A stretch of DNA of 64,000 nucleotides from Polaribacter septentrionalilitoris. GTDB lineage: Bacteria > Bacteroidota > Bacteroidia > Flavobacteriales > Flavobacteriaceae. The DNA lies in contig NZ_VRMJ01000041.1 of the NCBI RefSeq assembly GCF_009832745.1, positions 191,001 through 255,000 on the forward strand, read 5' to 3'. Numbering within the stretch: the first letter of the stretch is position 1; every line of letters begins with the position of its first letter. Below, in pieces: positions 35,608 to 44,688 of this stretch. Under the pieces are notes generated by a model. The model was not told the DNA's origin and did not search any database. It saw only the letters and a program-made list of their open reading frames with translations. A program made the translations under genes and the position numbers.

Positions 35608-37767
35608 CTATAAATTATCTAACTGATTTGATTTTTTATCATCACTAATTGTCCAGAAAAATCCAACAAAAAAGAACGTATCTGCATTAGGTACTATAGC
35701 TTGTCTATCAAAATTTCCGTTCATATCTGGTGTGTTTTTATAATTATAACCAAAGACATTTTTTCTCCCTAAAGCATTGTTTACAGAGAAATACAAAATC
35801 TTTTGTTGATCAATTAAATATGCCCAATTTAGACTCACAGAATGATAAGGTGCTGTTTTGTTGTTTAAAAAACCTTGTTCATTTGGGTTGGTATAGGTTC
35901 TTCCAGAGGCAAAATTATAAGTAATTCCTAATTGACTTTTCCAATCTTCTACCCAATGTTTTGCTACAAAAGAAAAGTTATGAGTTGATGCAAAATTTGG
36001 TGTTGCTGTAGTTGTGTAATTTCTGTAATCTCTCTCAGTGTCTAAATAAGAATATGAAATCCAATAATCTGTATTCTTTATTTTACCATTTTGTCTCCAA
36101 AAAACATCAATTCCTTTTGCATACGCAGTTCCATCATTTGAGAAATTCGAATTGAAATTAGGCATATCAGTATCATACTTTACCAAATCATTATAACCTT
36201 TATAATAGGCTTCAATTCTAAAGATTTGATTTTTTTTGGTGTGTTGAAAGTTTGCAATTAAATGTGATGCATTTTCTGCTTTAAAATCTTGATTAAACTT
36301 CAAATAGTTATTACTAGGATTTTGATAAAACTGTCCATAAGCCAAGGAAAACTGTGAGTTTTTACTTGATTTGTAAGATAATGATGCTCTTGGAGATAAC
36401 GTAAATTCATTAGAAAAACTTGAATGTTCTGCTCTTAAACCTATTTTTGTAGCTAAATTTTTAGAAAAAAAGAGATCTGTTTCTGCAAAAGAAGCAAATA
36501 GTTTATTATCAAAACCATAATCAAAAGATTGACTGTTAATAGGAGTATAGTTTTCATTGAATTTGGTAATAAAATATTCTGATCCAATAGCAACTCTAAA
36601 TCTGCTTGAAAATTGCTTTCTTAAATTTACTTTAAAATGAGCTGAATTTTCATTGTTGTTAATCTCGTCATCAATTATTTTTACAGTTGAATTGTCGTTT
36701 GTAAAACTCATTCCAGTTTCAATTTTCCAATTGTTGCCAAATTTGTTTTTATATGAACTATTGATGTATAGGTTTCTGTTTCTTAATCCAAAACGGAATC
36801 CATCAATAAAATTAATATCATCTTGAATAACATCTAAATCCGTGTAACTGAATGCACAATAAACTTTTAGCATAGAATCATCTTTAAAACTATGCCTGTA
36901 AACAGCTTCACCACTTGCAGATTGAAAAGGACTTAACCATGTATTTCTATCAGGAAAAAGTTCTGTATACGGTTGTAAGTTGATATAAGATGTGTTGATG
37001 CTCAATGAGTTATTACCCCAAATTTGTGTATTACCAACACCAACACCAACTGTCATTAATGAAATATCAGTTTTTTCTTGATCTGGTTTGTCAATTGTGG
37101 TTAAGTCTAATACTCCTGAAAGTGCTTGTCCGTATTCAGCAGAATATCCTCCTGTAGAAAAAGTAATTCCTTTGAATAAAAACGGAGAATAACGTCCACG
37201 AGTTGGCGTATTATTTGGTGATGGGCTATAAGGTGTAAAAACACGCATACCATCAATAAAAATTTGCGTCTCTTCAGCATTACCACCTCTAACAAATAAG
37301 CGTCCATCTTCAGCAGCAGCTGAAGTTCCTGGTAGTGTTTGTAGAGCTCCTAAAACATCACCAACAGCACTTGCAGTAGTTACAATATCTAAAGGTTTTA
37401 AAACGGTAACTTTAGCTTTATCTCCTGCTCTAAATGTTCCTGCATTTATAGTTACTGCATCTAAAGTATTGACATCTTCTCTTAGTTTTACTTTTAAATT
37501 ACTGAGTTTTGAAACATCATCCATTTTTACAAAGGGTTCAAAAGAGACAAAAGAAATGACTAAAGTTTGTGTTCCTTTTTCTTCTGTTTTGAATGAAAAT
37601 TCACCTTTGTTATTTGTTGTATCACCATCGTAAGTGCCATCTAAATAAACATTTGCTCCAGTGACAGGTTTGTTTTTTGCATCAATTACTTTTCCTGAAA
37701 TGGTAGTTTGTGCAAAACTTGAGATTTGACTAATTATAAATAGTAAAAATAAAATTCGTTTCATCAT
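35608..37767 (-). CDS. TonB-dependent outer-membrane receptor
   Basis: 719 residues. A signal peptide (about 1-19, ending FAQ) is followed by a carboxypeptidase regulatory-like domain (about 20-105, GKVIDAKNKPVTGANVYLDG). The plug domain (about 115-230) contains VRGGNAEETQIFIDGM, and a 22-stranded barrel fills the rest. It ends in an aromatic-rich FFVGFFWTIS segment but carries about 10 further residues, unlike receptors that end on the last strand. It imports an unknown substrate across the outer membrane. There is no SusD partner, so uptake of a polysaccharide through a SusC/D pair is unlikely. Confidence 0.92.
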   Translation of the reverse strand: MMKRILFLLFIISQISSFAQTTISGKVIDAKNKPVTGANVYLDGTYDGDTTNNKGEFSFKTEEKGTQTLVISFVSFEPFVKMDDVSKLSNLKVKLREDVNTLDAVTINAGTFRAGDKAKVTVLKPLDIVTTASAVGDVLGALQTLPGTSAAAEDGRLFVRGGNAEETQIFIDGMRVFTPYSPSPNNTPTRGRYSPFLFKGITFSTGGYSAEYGQALSGVLDLTTIDKPDQEKTDISLMTVGVGVGNTQIWGNNSLSINTSYINLQPYTELFPDRNTWLSPFQSASGEAVYRHSFKDDSMLKVYCAFSYTDLDVIQDDINFIDGFRFGLRNRNLYINSSYKNKFGNNWKIETGMSFTNDNSTVKIIDDEINNNENSAHFKVNLRKQFSSRFRVAIGSEYFITKFNENYTPINSQSFDYGFDNKLFASFAETDLFFSKNLATKIGLRAEHSSFSNEFTLSPRASLSYKSSKNSQFSLAYGQFYQNPSNNYLKFNQDFKAENASHLIANFQHTKKNQIFRIEAYYKGYNDLVKYDTDMPNFNSNFSNDGTAYAKGIDVFWRQNGKIKNTDYWISYSYLDTERDYRNYTTTATPNFASTHNFSFVAKHWVEDWKSQLGITYNFASGRTYTNPNEQGFLNNKTAPYHSVSLNWAYLIDQQKILYFSVNNALGRKNVFGYNYKNTPDMNGNFDRQAIVPNADTFFFVGFFWTISDDKKSNQLDNL

Positions 37768-37860
37768 TATTGATTTTTTGATGATACAAAGATTTGACGA
37801 TTATCTCTTTTTGAATAAAAAGAAATACCGAGTTGTGAATTTTAAACGATGAGTTGTACG

Positions 37861-38781
37861 TTAAAGCACAGGAATACATAAATCTACAATAAACCTATTT
37901 TCTGGATGTTCATTGCCGTTATTGTAGTAAATTTCAAAAGGATCAATATCTGATTTTTTATAACCATTTTCTGTCATCCAAACAAAAGAAGATTCCCATG
38001 CTTGTTGAAATTCTTGAGACTCAATTTCAAGACGATTTACAATGCATTTACCAGGGTTAATTGATTTTAAATTTACTTCTCCTTCAACTTTAATAGGAGC
38101 ATTTAAAACAATTGCAATACTAGTTCTAATGTTTTCTGGACTCGTAATTTTAGGGCTATCGTGGTAAATGGTAAGCAATCGTAAATTTTCTTGATTCATT
38201 AATCCTTTTGGAGTTGCCCATTGAATTAAGCGATTAAAAACCATTCCAATTTTTTCTAATTCTCCTTGATGCGAAATGCAAGCAATATTTAATTCTTCAA
38301 TTTGTTTAACCTCTGTTTTAGCATTCATTTGTAACCATTTTAGTGCGTTATTGATATTACAAATGTATTGCTCAAAAGTAATTTTGGGTTGACCATTCTT
38401 GCTTTCGTTTTTACAAATCTTGCTATATTTCTCTGGGCTTTCTTTTTTAAATTGATTGGGTGAAAGTCCGTAAAATTTTTTGAAAGCTCTAGAAAATGAA
38501 GATAAATCACCAAAACCAACTTGCTCTGCAACTTCTGTAATTGTTACTTCTTTATGATACAATAAATGTATAGTAGCTTTTTCAATTCTCTTTCTAATGA
38601 TATAATTGGTTAAAGTTTCTCCAACTGCAACAGAAAATAATCGATGAAAATGATAAGGAGAAAAATAGGCTTGTTTTGCAATGATAGATAATGTGAGTTT
38701 TTGAGATATATTTTTTTCAATAAAATCGATAGCTTTATTTAATCTTGCAATATTTTCCTTAGTAGTTGTTGAAAAGTTCAA
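37861..38781 (-). CDS. AraC family regulator with GyrI-like effector domain
   Basis: 306 residues. Residues 8-110 hold the two-helix-turn-helix AraC domain (KLTLSIIAKQAYFSPYHFHR; EVAEQVGFGDLSSFSRAFKK). Residues 150-306 form a GyrI-like/effector-binding domain (VKQIEELNIACISHQGELEK, FIVDLCIPVL). This arrangement is that of Rob/SoxS-like regulators that bind small hydrophobic molecules. Its start overlaps the stop of the upstream membrane protein gene by four bases, so it is the last gene of a compact minus-strand run. Its targets are unknown. Confidence 0.9.
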   Translation of the reverse strand: MNFSTTTKENIARLNKAIDFIEKNISQKLTLSIIAKQAYFSPYHFHRLFSVAVGETLTNYIIRKRIEKATIHLLYHKEVTITEVAEQVGFGDLSSFSRAFKKFYGLSPNQFKKESPEKYSKICKNESKNGQPKITFEQYICNINNALKWLQMNAKTEVKQIEELNIACISHQGELEKIGMVFNRLIQWATPKGLMNQENLRLLTIYHDSPKITSPENIRTSIAIVLNAPIKVEGEVNLKSINPGKCIVNRLEIESQEFQQAWESSFVWMTENGYKKSDIDPFEIYYNNGNEHPENRFIVDLCIPVL

Positions 38782-39164
38782 TGTGTTGATTTTTGTAATC
38801 GATAAAATAAGAATCCGCTTGCAAAATATAAAAATACATCTATAAAGTCTTTGGTATATCTTGCTAAATATTTAGGTAAAATAAACTCAAAAAATAAACT
38901 GTATAAAAAACAGATATATAGAATTATAGATAACGAAAGCATATATTTTTTATCATTTTTAGACCATTTTAAAACCTGCAAACTGATAAAAAGAATAATT
39001 GGAATAATTAAAAAATCATTCAAGTAAAATTGAATAATATTTGGAAGTTCAACAGAAAAATACTGTAAAAAATAGACAATTGTCCCTGTAATAAAACAGA
39101 ATATAAAATAATATGTGAGTTTTGTGTTCAATGTTAACCAGCTGCTACCATTGCTATAAACCAA
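38778..39164 (-). CDS. Small four-helix membrane protein of unknown function
   Basis: 128 residues from the ATG at 39164. A TTG at 39131 would shorten it by 11 residues and remove a 31-base overlap with the upstream gene, so the start is uncertain. Four hydrophobic segments cover most of the length. I do not recognise the family. It contains no obvious catalytic motif; a conserved-looking EFILPKYLARYTKDFIDV lies in the third loop. It overlaps the AraC gene by four bases and so is probably co-translated with it. Confidence 0.65.
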   Translation of the reverse strand: MVYSNGSSWLTLNTKLTYYFIFCFITGTIVYFLQYFSVELPNIIQFYLNDFLIIPIILFISLQVLKWSKNDKKYMLSLSIILYICFLYSLFFEFILPKYLARYTKDFIDVFLYFASGFLFYRLQKSTH

Positions 39165-39439
39165 GCTAATCCTGCTCCAATAGCACTAACTACTAGTATA
39201 GCTGAGTATAGAATCCAACCAAAAATTCGATATATTAAGAATGGATGTTTTTTGAGACGTTCAGCTAAATTTGGGTTTTCTAACTCTTTTTTAACCTCCT
39301 TAATTTGAGCATTTTTAACTTCTTCCGCTTTTAATACTCTCTTTTTAGCATCAGAAATTAGGCTGTTACAAAACGAACAATAATCAGTGTTTGTATTGAT
39401 TGTTCCGCATTCAGAACATTTTATAATTCGTGTACCCAT
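39134..39439 (-). CDS. Small zinc-ribbon membrane protein
   Basis: 101 residues. Residues 8-24 hold two CxxC pairs (CSEC and CSFC), a zinc-ribbon. A charged helix (30-65) and one or two hydrophobic helices (about 70-100) follow. The family is not recognised; such proteins are often membrane-tethered regulators or assembly factors. It begins one base after the NDH-2 gene stop on the same strand. Confidence 0.75.
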   Translation of the reverse strand: MGTRIIKCSECGTINTNTDYCSFCNSLISDAKKRVLKAEEVKNAQIKEVKKELENPNLAERLKKHPFLIYRIFGWILYSAILVVSAIGAGLAWFIAMVAAG

Positions 39440-40732
39440 TTAAAAATTAATCTGCTTGTTTTTGGATTTATAAGGACGAATAATTAATCGAGTTTCTCTA
39501 TCAAAACGAATGTAATTATACACCCAGTTTAGAAAAACAATAGCCTTGTTTCTAAAACCTATTAATGAAAAGAGATGCACAAACATCCAAACAAACCAAG
39601 CAAAAACACCTTGAAATTTCCATTTAGGCAAGTCAACTACCGCTTTGTTTCTACCAATTGTTGCCATGGATCCTTTGTCATTATATACAAAAGGTTTTTG
39701 CTTTTTCTTTCCTAGTTTTAAAAGAATGTTTTTAGCAGCTAATTTTCCTTGCTGAATAGCAGGTTGCGCCATCATTGGATGTCCATATGGGTTTTCTATA
39801 GATGACATACAAGCTACATCACCAATAGCATAGATATTTTGATAATTGATGACCTGATTGAATTCATTAACTTTAATTCTTGCAGCTCTTTCAATAATAC
39901 ATTCTGTATCTAAGCCATCAATAGTTTCTCCCTTTACACCAGCTGCCCAAATAACTGTTTCTGCTCTAAAATGATCTACACCATTGGTTTTTACAATTTT
40001 ACCATCATAGTCTAAAACACGTAAGTTTTTCCAAACATTTACCCTTAGTTTAATTAGGAAATCTTCAGCTTTTTCTGATGCTTTGGCACTCATTCCTTTT
40101 AGTAAACACTCAGAACTTTGAATCAAATTAATTTGCATTTGACGAATATCTAAATCTGGATAATCTTTAGGTAAAATCCCTTTTTTCATTTCTGCTAAAG
40201 CACCAGCTAATTCTACACCTGTTGGTCCACCACCAACAATTACAAAATTCATTAAAGCATTTCTTTCTTCAATATTTGAAGTTAGCAAAGCTTCTTCAAA
40301 ATTTTCTAAAATAAGACTTCTAATATTTAAAGATTGTGGAACAGACTTCATTTCCATAGCAAACTTTTGGATGTTTGTGTTTCCAAAAAAGTTTGTGGTT
40401 GATCCTGAGGCTATGATTAATTCATCATAATCTAAGTCTCCTATAGAAGTTTCGATTAAATTTTGATCAGGATGAATTTTCATTACTTCAGCTAACCTAA
40501 AATAAAAATTTTCTACATCGTTAAATCGTTTTCTAAGCGGAAAAGCAATAGAATCTGGTTCTAAACCACCAGTAGCAACTTGGTAGAGTAGAGGTTGAAA
40601 TGTATGGTAATTGTGTTTGTCAATTAAAACAACTTGTAATTCTTGTTCTTCTAATCCTTTTGCTGCAGCTAAACCAGCAAATCCACCACCAACAATAACG
40701 ACTCTTGGAAAACTTGTTTGTGGTATGTTCAT
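39440..40732 (-). CDS. Type II NADH:quinone oxidoreductase (NDH-2 family)
   Basis: 430 residues. The FAD motif VIVGGGFAGLAAAKG is near residues 12-26, and the NADH motif VIVGGGPTGVELAGALAEM is near 165. AIGDVACM and GHPMMAQPAIQQG give the second FAD contact. The C-terminus has a hydrophobic/amphipathic segment (about 375-410) that attaches to the inner membrane. It passes electrons from NADH to menaquinone without pumping protons. Its start overlaps the upstream SGNH-like gene by four bases (ATGA), an unusual partnership. Confidence 0.92.
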   Translation of the reverse strand: MNIPQTSFPRVVIVGGGFAGLAAAKGLEEQELQVVLIDKHNYHTFQPLLYQVATGGLEPDSIAFPLRKRFNDVENFYFRLAEVMKIHPDQNLIETSIGDLDYDELIIASGSTTNFFGNTNIQKFAMEMKSVPQSLNIRSLILENFEEALLTSNIEERNALMNFVIVGGGPTGVELAGALAEMKKGILPKDYPDLDIRQMQINLIQSSECLLKGMSAKASEKAEDFLIKLRVNVWKNLRVLDYDGKIVKTNGVDHFRAETVIWAAGVKGETIDGLDTECIIERAARIKVNEFNQVINYQNIYAIGDVACMSSIENPYGHPMMAQPAIQQGKLAAKNILLKLGKKKQKPFVYNDKGSMATIGRNKAVVDLPKWKFQGVFAWFVWMFVHLFSLIGFRNKAIVFLNWVYNYIRFDRETRLIIRPYKSKNKQINF

Positions 40733-41640
40733 TCTTTTTTGTTTTTATAATTGGTAGTCGTAATTTTAGTTTTTAGATTAAAATCTCTGATTAACATTTT
40801 AGTGAATTTATCAGCGCCATATTTGTTTAAATGACCAGCATCTTTAAATAACTTAGGGTTTGTAACAGAATCAATATAAGGGAAAATATTTTCTTTTTTT
40901 AATACTTCTTTAAAAGTTGTTTCATTTTTAACATTGTAGTAAGGTGAGGTATAAAAAATTAATTCTATTTTTTTTTCTTTTGCAAAAAGTGAAATCTCAT
41001 TTAATAATTCAGTATCATATTTTTTCTTAAAATCACTACTGATTGTATCAGTTTTTAAAACATTCTCAAGTCCAATATAAAACTTTTTTACTCTTTTTTT
41101 ATTACCTAATTTCAATAATAATTCTCGATAACCAATCTTATATCCATAATTCATATATCTATAAAAAGGAATTTTTGTGTCTTTAAAATAATCTAAATCA
41201 TATTCTTTTAAATGATTATTAATTACTTTATTTTTAATAAATGGTAAAAAATAACTAACTCCACTAAATCTTTTTTTAGATTTTTCTACTAAGTCAGCCT
41301 CATCAATATTTATAAAATATTTTTTAGCACTAATATTTTGTTGCTTTAAAAGTTTTAGTGTTAAAAAAGTTTCAGGTAAATTCTGTCCAGAGATACCAAA
41401 ATTAATACTTTTTTTACCTGTTTCTTTATCTATCATAAAAGTATTAATGTGAAACTCAACCCTAGAAGAGCCTAAAAATATATAATCATATTTTTTACCT
41501 TTATTTTGAAATATATATTCAATTTTTGTTCTTATGGTATCTTTATTTACATAAATATAAGTGTAAGAAAAATCTAGTACAATTAATATTATACCAAAAA
41601 TCAGAATTCTTTTAACTAAATAAATTATAAATTTTTTCAT
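40729..41640 (-). CDS. SGNH-hydrolase-like (AlgJ/PatB-type) membrane-anchored protein
   Basis: 303 residues. The N-terminal hydrophobic helix (about 8-28) is a membrane anchor. A Ser in FLGSSRVEFH (near residue 57) and the late DAGHLNKYGAD (near 275, Asp-His) resemble blocks I and V of SGNH O-acetyltransferases. It follows an MBOAT acyltransferase gene with a one-base TAATG overlap. By analogy to AlgI/AlgJ pairs, the two probably O-acetylate an exported polysaccharide. It ends inside the start of the NDH-2 gene. Confidence 0.78.
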   Translation of the reverse strand: MKKFIIYLVKRILIFGIILIVLDFSYTYIYVNKDTIRTKIEYIFQNKGKKYDYIFLGSSRVEFHINTFMIDKETGKKSINFGISGQNLPETFLTLKLLKQQNISAKKYFINIDEADLVEKSKKRFSGVSYFLPFIKNKVINNHLKEYDLDYFKDTKIPFYRYMNYGYKIGYRELLLKLGNKKRVKKFYIGLENVLKTDTISSDFKKKYDTELLNEISLFAKEKKIELIFYTSPYYNVKNETTFKEVLKKENIFPYIDSVTNPKLFKDAGHLNKYGADKFTKMLIRDFNLKTKITTTNYKNKKE

Positions 41641-43076
41641 TAAAACTGAAAGTATATGAAACTTGAATGGTTTGTAAACTGACCAAAAACTAGTAGCATT
41701 AGAATTATTATTAATTCATTTAAATTTTTAAACCTCCCTTCAAAAGGAGTTTCATTAACTCTATAAAACCACTCAAAACAACAAAAGATGGGTATTAAAA
41801 ATAAAACTTCAAAAGAGAATCTTTCTAAACCACTTATATAGTCTATTTTAAAAGTATTTTGGTTATTAAAAATACCTAAAATATATTTCCATGCATGATT
41901 GACGGTTTCTGCTCTAAAAAATATCCATGCGAATGTGGTAAATATAAAAGTTGAAAATATTTGAAATATTTCTTTTATGTTAGGGATATAGTTGTTTTTA
42001 GCAACAGAATCTGTATGTATTCTATTTTTATTTGTTAGTAATAGCGGTAAAAAGAAAAGAGCATTTAGCCCACCCCAAACAATAAAAGTCCAATTAGCTC
42101 CATGCCAAAAACCACTTACTAAGAAAATAATAAATACGTTTCTTAGTTGTTTCCATTTTGGCCCTTTTGATCCTCCTAATGGGATGTATAAATAATCTCT
42201 AAACCAGGTTGACAATGATATATGCCATCTTCTCCAGAATTCAGCAATATCTCTTGAAAAATATGGGTAATTAAAGTTACGCATTAAGTTAAATCCAAAT
42301 AATCTTGATGTACCAATAGCGATATCTGAATAGCCTGAAAAATCACCATAAATTTGAAATGCAAAATAGATGGCTCCTAATATTAAAGTTAAACTAGATT
42401 GATCTTGATAAGTATCAAAAATTTCATTCACATAAATTGCACAATTATCTGCAATTACAATTTTTTTAAAGAGCCCCCATAAAATTAACTTAATCCCAGA
42501 AACGGCTAAATCGTAATCAAATTTCCTTTTTTGATAAAACTGAGGAAGTAAGTTTGTTGCTCTTTCTATAGGACCAGCAACTAATTGAGGGAAAAAAGAA
42601 ACAAAGCTTGCAAATGCAATAAAGTTTTTTGTAGGTTCTAGTTTATTTCTAAAAACATCTATAGCGTAACTCAATGTTTGAAACGTATAAAATGAAATTC
42701 CTACTGGCAGAATAATATTTAATGAACTTTTATTCATTTGTATCCCTAAATTAGACCAAGCAAGAATCCAATTATCAACAAAGAAATTATAGTATTTAAA
42801 AAAGCCTAATATACCAAGATTGAAAAGCAAACTACACCATAATAAATATCTTCTTTTCTTTTTGTTATCTGTTTTTCTTAGGAGTAAACCAATTGTATAA
42901 TCAAGTATTGTGCTTAAAAAAATTAAACCTAAAAATTTCCAATCCCACCAACCATAAAAAATATAACTAGCAATTAAAATAAGTGAATTTTGTAATTGTA
43001 TTTTTTTAAATACAAACCAATAAAGAAAAAACACTATTGGTAAAAAAAATAAAAATTCAAAAGAATTAAACAGCAT
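41640..43076 (-). CDS. MBOAT family O-acyltransferase (AlgI/DltB-like)
   Basis: 478 residues with about 11 membrane segments. The MBOAT signature is present: RRWHISLSTWFRDYLYIPLGG and the catalytic H325 in FWHGANWTFI. The N-terminus LFNSFEFLFFLPIVFFLYW is typical of AlgI. It would move an acyl group across the inner membrane to an acceptor, with the SGNH-like protein as the final transferase. No alginate or peptidoglycan biosynthetic genes lie nearby, so the acceptor is unknown. It is first in the compact run ending with AraC. Confidence 0.93.
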   Translation of the reverse strand: MLFNSFEFLFFLPIVFFLYWFVFKKIQLQNSLILIASYIFYGWWDWKFLGLIFLSTILDYTIGLLLRKTDNKKKRRYLLWCSLLFNLGILGFFKYYNFFVDNWILAWSNLGIQMNKSSLNIILPVGISFYTFQTLSYAIDVFRNKLEPTKNFIAFASFVSFFPQLVAGPIERATNLLPQFYQKRKFDYDLAVSGIKLILWGLFKKIVIADNCAIYVNEIFDTYQDQSSLTLILGAIYFAFQIYGDFSGYSDIAIGTSRLFGFNLMRNFNYPYFSRDIAEFWRRWHISLSTWFRDYLYIPLGGSKGPKWKQLRNVFIIFLVSGFWHGANWTFIVWGGLNALFFLPLLLTNKNRIHTDSVAKNNYIPNIKEIFQIFSTFIFTTFAWIFFRAETVNHAWKYILGIFNNQNTFKIDYISGLERFSFEVLFLIPIFCCFEWFYRVNETPFEGRFKNLNELIIILMLLVFGQFTNHSSFIYFQF

Positions 43077-43109
43077 TTAGAAAGTTGTTTTTTTACAAAA
43101 GTACATTTT

Positions 43110-43646
43110 TTATTGGCTATGTTTTCTTTTTATTTCTTGTAGTATTTTGTTTGAATTGATGAATTTAGAGATGACTTTATATTGTAATTCTTCTTTTTTG
43201 ATATCAAAATAGTGTGTCCATTTATCATCTTTAAATAAATGATGTATTTGTTGTATTCTTTTTTGAGCCTCAGAATAGGTGAATAGATGTTGATGAAGTT
43301 CTTTTCTAAGAGGATGAATTTTTGCAGATTTTAATTCGTAATCAACAGTTATAAAAAAGTTTTTTTGTGATGAGTTGATGGGGTAGAAGTCTATCCATTT
43401 TGCAAAACCAATAACTGTTTTTTGATTTTTATATTTCTGATTTGTGATTAATTTCCATCTACAATTGGCAACTCTTCCCCAATGATTGGATTTTCGATAC
43501 ACACCTTCATCATTATAAAAATACAAGCTATCAGATTTACTTTTATAATTGGTGTCTTCAGGAAAATCAAAATCATCAACTTGTGTATATTCACAAAAAG
43601 TGTGTTTAAAAAAGTTAGTGGAATTATATTTTTTAAATCCAGGCAT
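43110..43646 (-). CDS. Conserved-looking unknown protein
   Basis: 178 residues, not recognised. No signal peptide or membrane helix is visible. It is rich in aromatic and charged residues (for example RKSNHWGRVANCRWKL, FAKWIDFYPI) and ends in a basic helix IKRKHSQ. It lies directly after the phosphatase gene on the same strand with no gap, so the two are probably one transcript. The codon use and length argue for a real gene. Confidence 0.6.
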   Translation of the reverse strand: MPGFKKYNSTNFFKHTFCEYTQVDDFDFPEDTNYKSKSDSLYFYNDEGVYRKSNHWGRVANCRWKLITNQKYKNQKTVIGFAKWIDFYPINSSQKNFFITVDYELKSAKIHPLRKELHQHLFTYSEAQKRIQQIHHLFKDDKWTHYFDIKKEELQYKVISKFINSNKILQEIKRKHSQ

Positions 43647-44531
43647 TTATTTGATAACTAGTTTTCTAGAAGGTTCTCTTTCAAATCCTTGAACAAATAT
43701 AGTGTCTTTTGTAAATTTAACTTTAGCAAAAGCAGAAGTGTTTTTGGTATCTACCATTCCTTTAAAAGTTAAATAATGCACTTTGTCTACAAGTTGATAA
43801 GCACCATTATGATTGTGACCATTAAAAAATATTTTCACATTTTTATAAGGTTTGATCAATTTTAAAAATTGATCTCTATTCCATAAGTTATCATTATCTA
43901 TAGGATAAATAGGAAAATGACAGTAAAAACCTACCTTTTGATTTTCTTTAATAGCTGTATCTAATTCCGTTTTTACCCAATTAATTTGTGCATTACTTAA
44001 ACCACCATTCCATTTTTTTAAATAGGGTAAATTTTTATCTTTTAAAAGATGAAACAAAGAATCTGTTTGTTGTTCTTTTACTATTGATGTTGTTCCGTAA
44101 AAACTTAAATCATTACCGTCTAAAACAATAAAACGCCAATCATTTTCCACAAAACTATAATATCTAGATGTTAAGTTTAATTTAGAAATGATTTTTTCTT
44201 TATTGGTTTGACCAACATCAAAATCATGGTTTCCTAAAACATGGTATTTTTTTGATTTTAGCTTGTTCCAAGTGGGTAAAATACTGTCTAAACTCCAAAT
44301 TTGTTTGTCAATGAAGTCACCTAAATGAATGGTATAAGTTAACGAATCTTTATTAAATGTTGTAACTGCTTCTTTTAGTCTTTTAGGAGCTTTTTTATAA
44401 TGTCTTCCCCATTTTGCATCACAATTACAATATTGACAATCTGCTATGATTCCTATTTTAAATGAAGAACATGAATTTTGCCCATAATTTGACAATGAGA
44501 TAGATAACAGTAAAAAAAGGAACTTTTTCAT
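43647..44531 (-). CDS. Secreted calcineurin-like metallophosphatase
   Basis: 294 residues from the Met at 44531; a start 18 codons further upstream would place extra hydrophobic sequence before the signal peptide, so I reject it. The signal peptide ends near SNYGQ. Metal motifs are ADCQYC, HLGDFID, GNHDFD, FYCHFPI and GHNHNGAY. The ADCQYCNCD variant, the length and the order resemble bacterial relatives of ADP-ribose/CDP-alcohol diphosphatases. It is predicted periplasmic; the substrate is uncertain. It follows the dnaK terminator. Confidence 0.85.
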   Translation of the reverse strand: MKKFLFLLLSISLSNYGQNSCSSFKIGIIADCQYCNCDAKWGRHYKKAPKRLKEAVTTFNKDSLTYTIHLGDFIDKQIWSLDSILPTWNKLKSKKYHVLGNHDFDVGQTNKEKIISKLNLTSRYYSFVENDWRFIVLDGNDLSFYGTTSIVKEQQTDSLFHLLKDKNLPYLKKWNGGLSNAQINWVKTELDTAIKENQKVGFYCHFPIYPIDNDNLWNRDQFLKLIKPYKNVKIFFNGHNHNGAYQLVDKVHYLTFKGMVDTKNTSAFAKVKFTKDTIFVQGFEREPSRKLVIK

Positions 44532-44564
44532 ATTTGTAAAAATAATCAAAAAGTTGACTTTTTT

Positions 44565-44602
44565 TATAAAAAAAAACGCAATCAATTTAATGATTGCGTT
44601 TT
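44565..44602 (-). terminator. Terminator after dnaK
   Basis: AACGCAATCA / TGATTGCGTT 10-bp stem with loop ATTTAA (plus-strand reading). On the minus strand it is followed by a run of T, about 90 bases beyond the dnaK stop. Confidence 0.85.
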
Positions 44603-44688
44603 AGATATATATAGATTCTGAACACAGTTCAGAGAGTGGACTTATTTCAATTCCTCAAAATCTATACTTCGACTTTGCTTAGCAAAGG

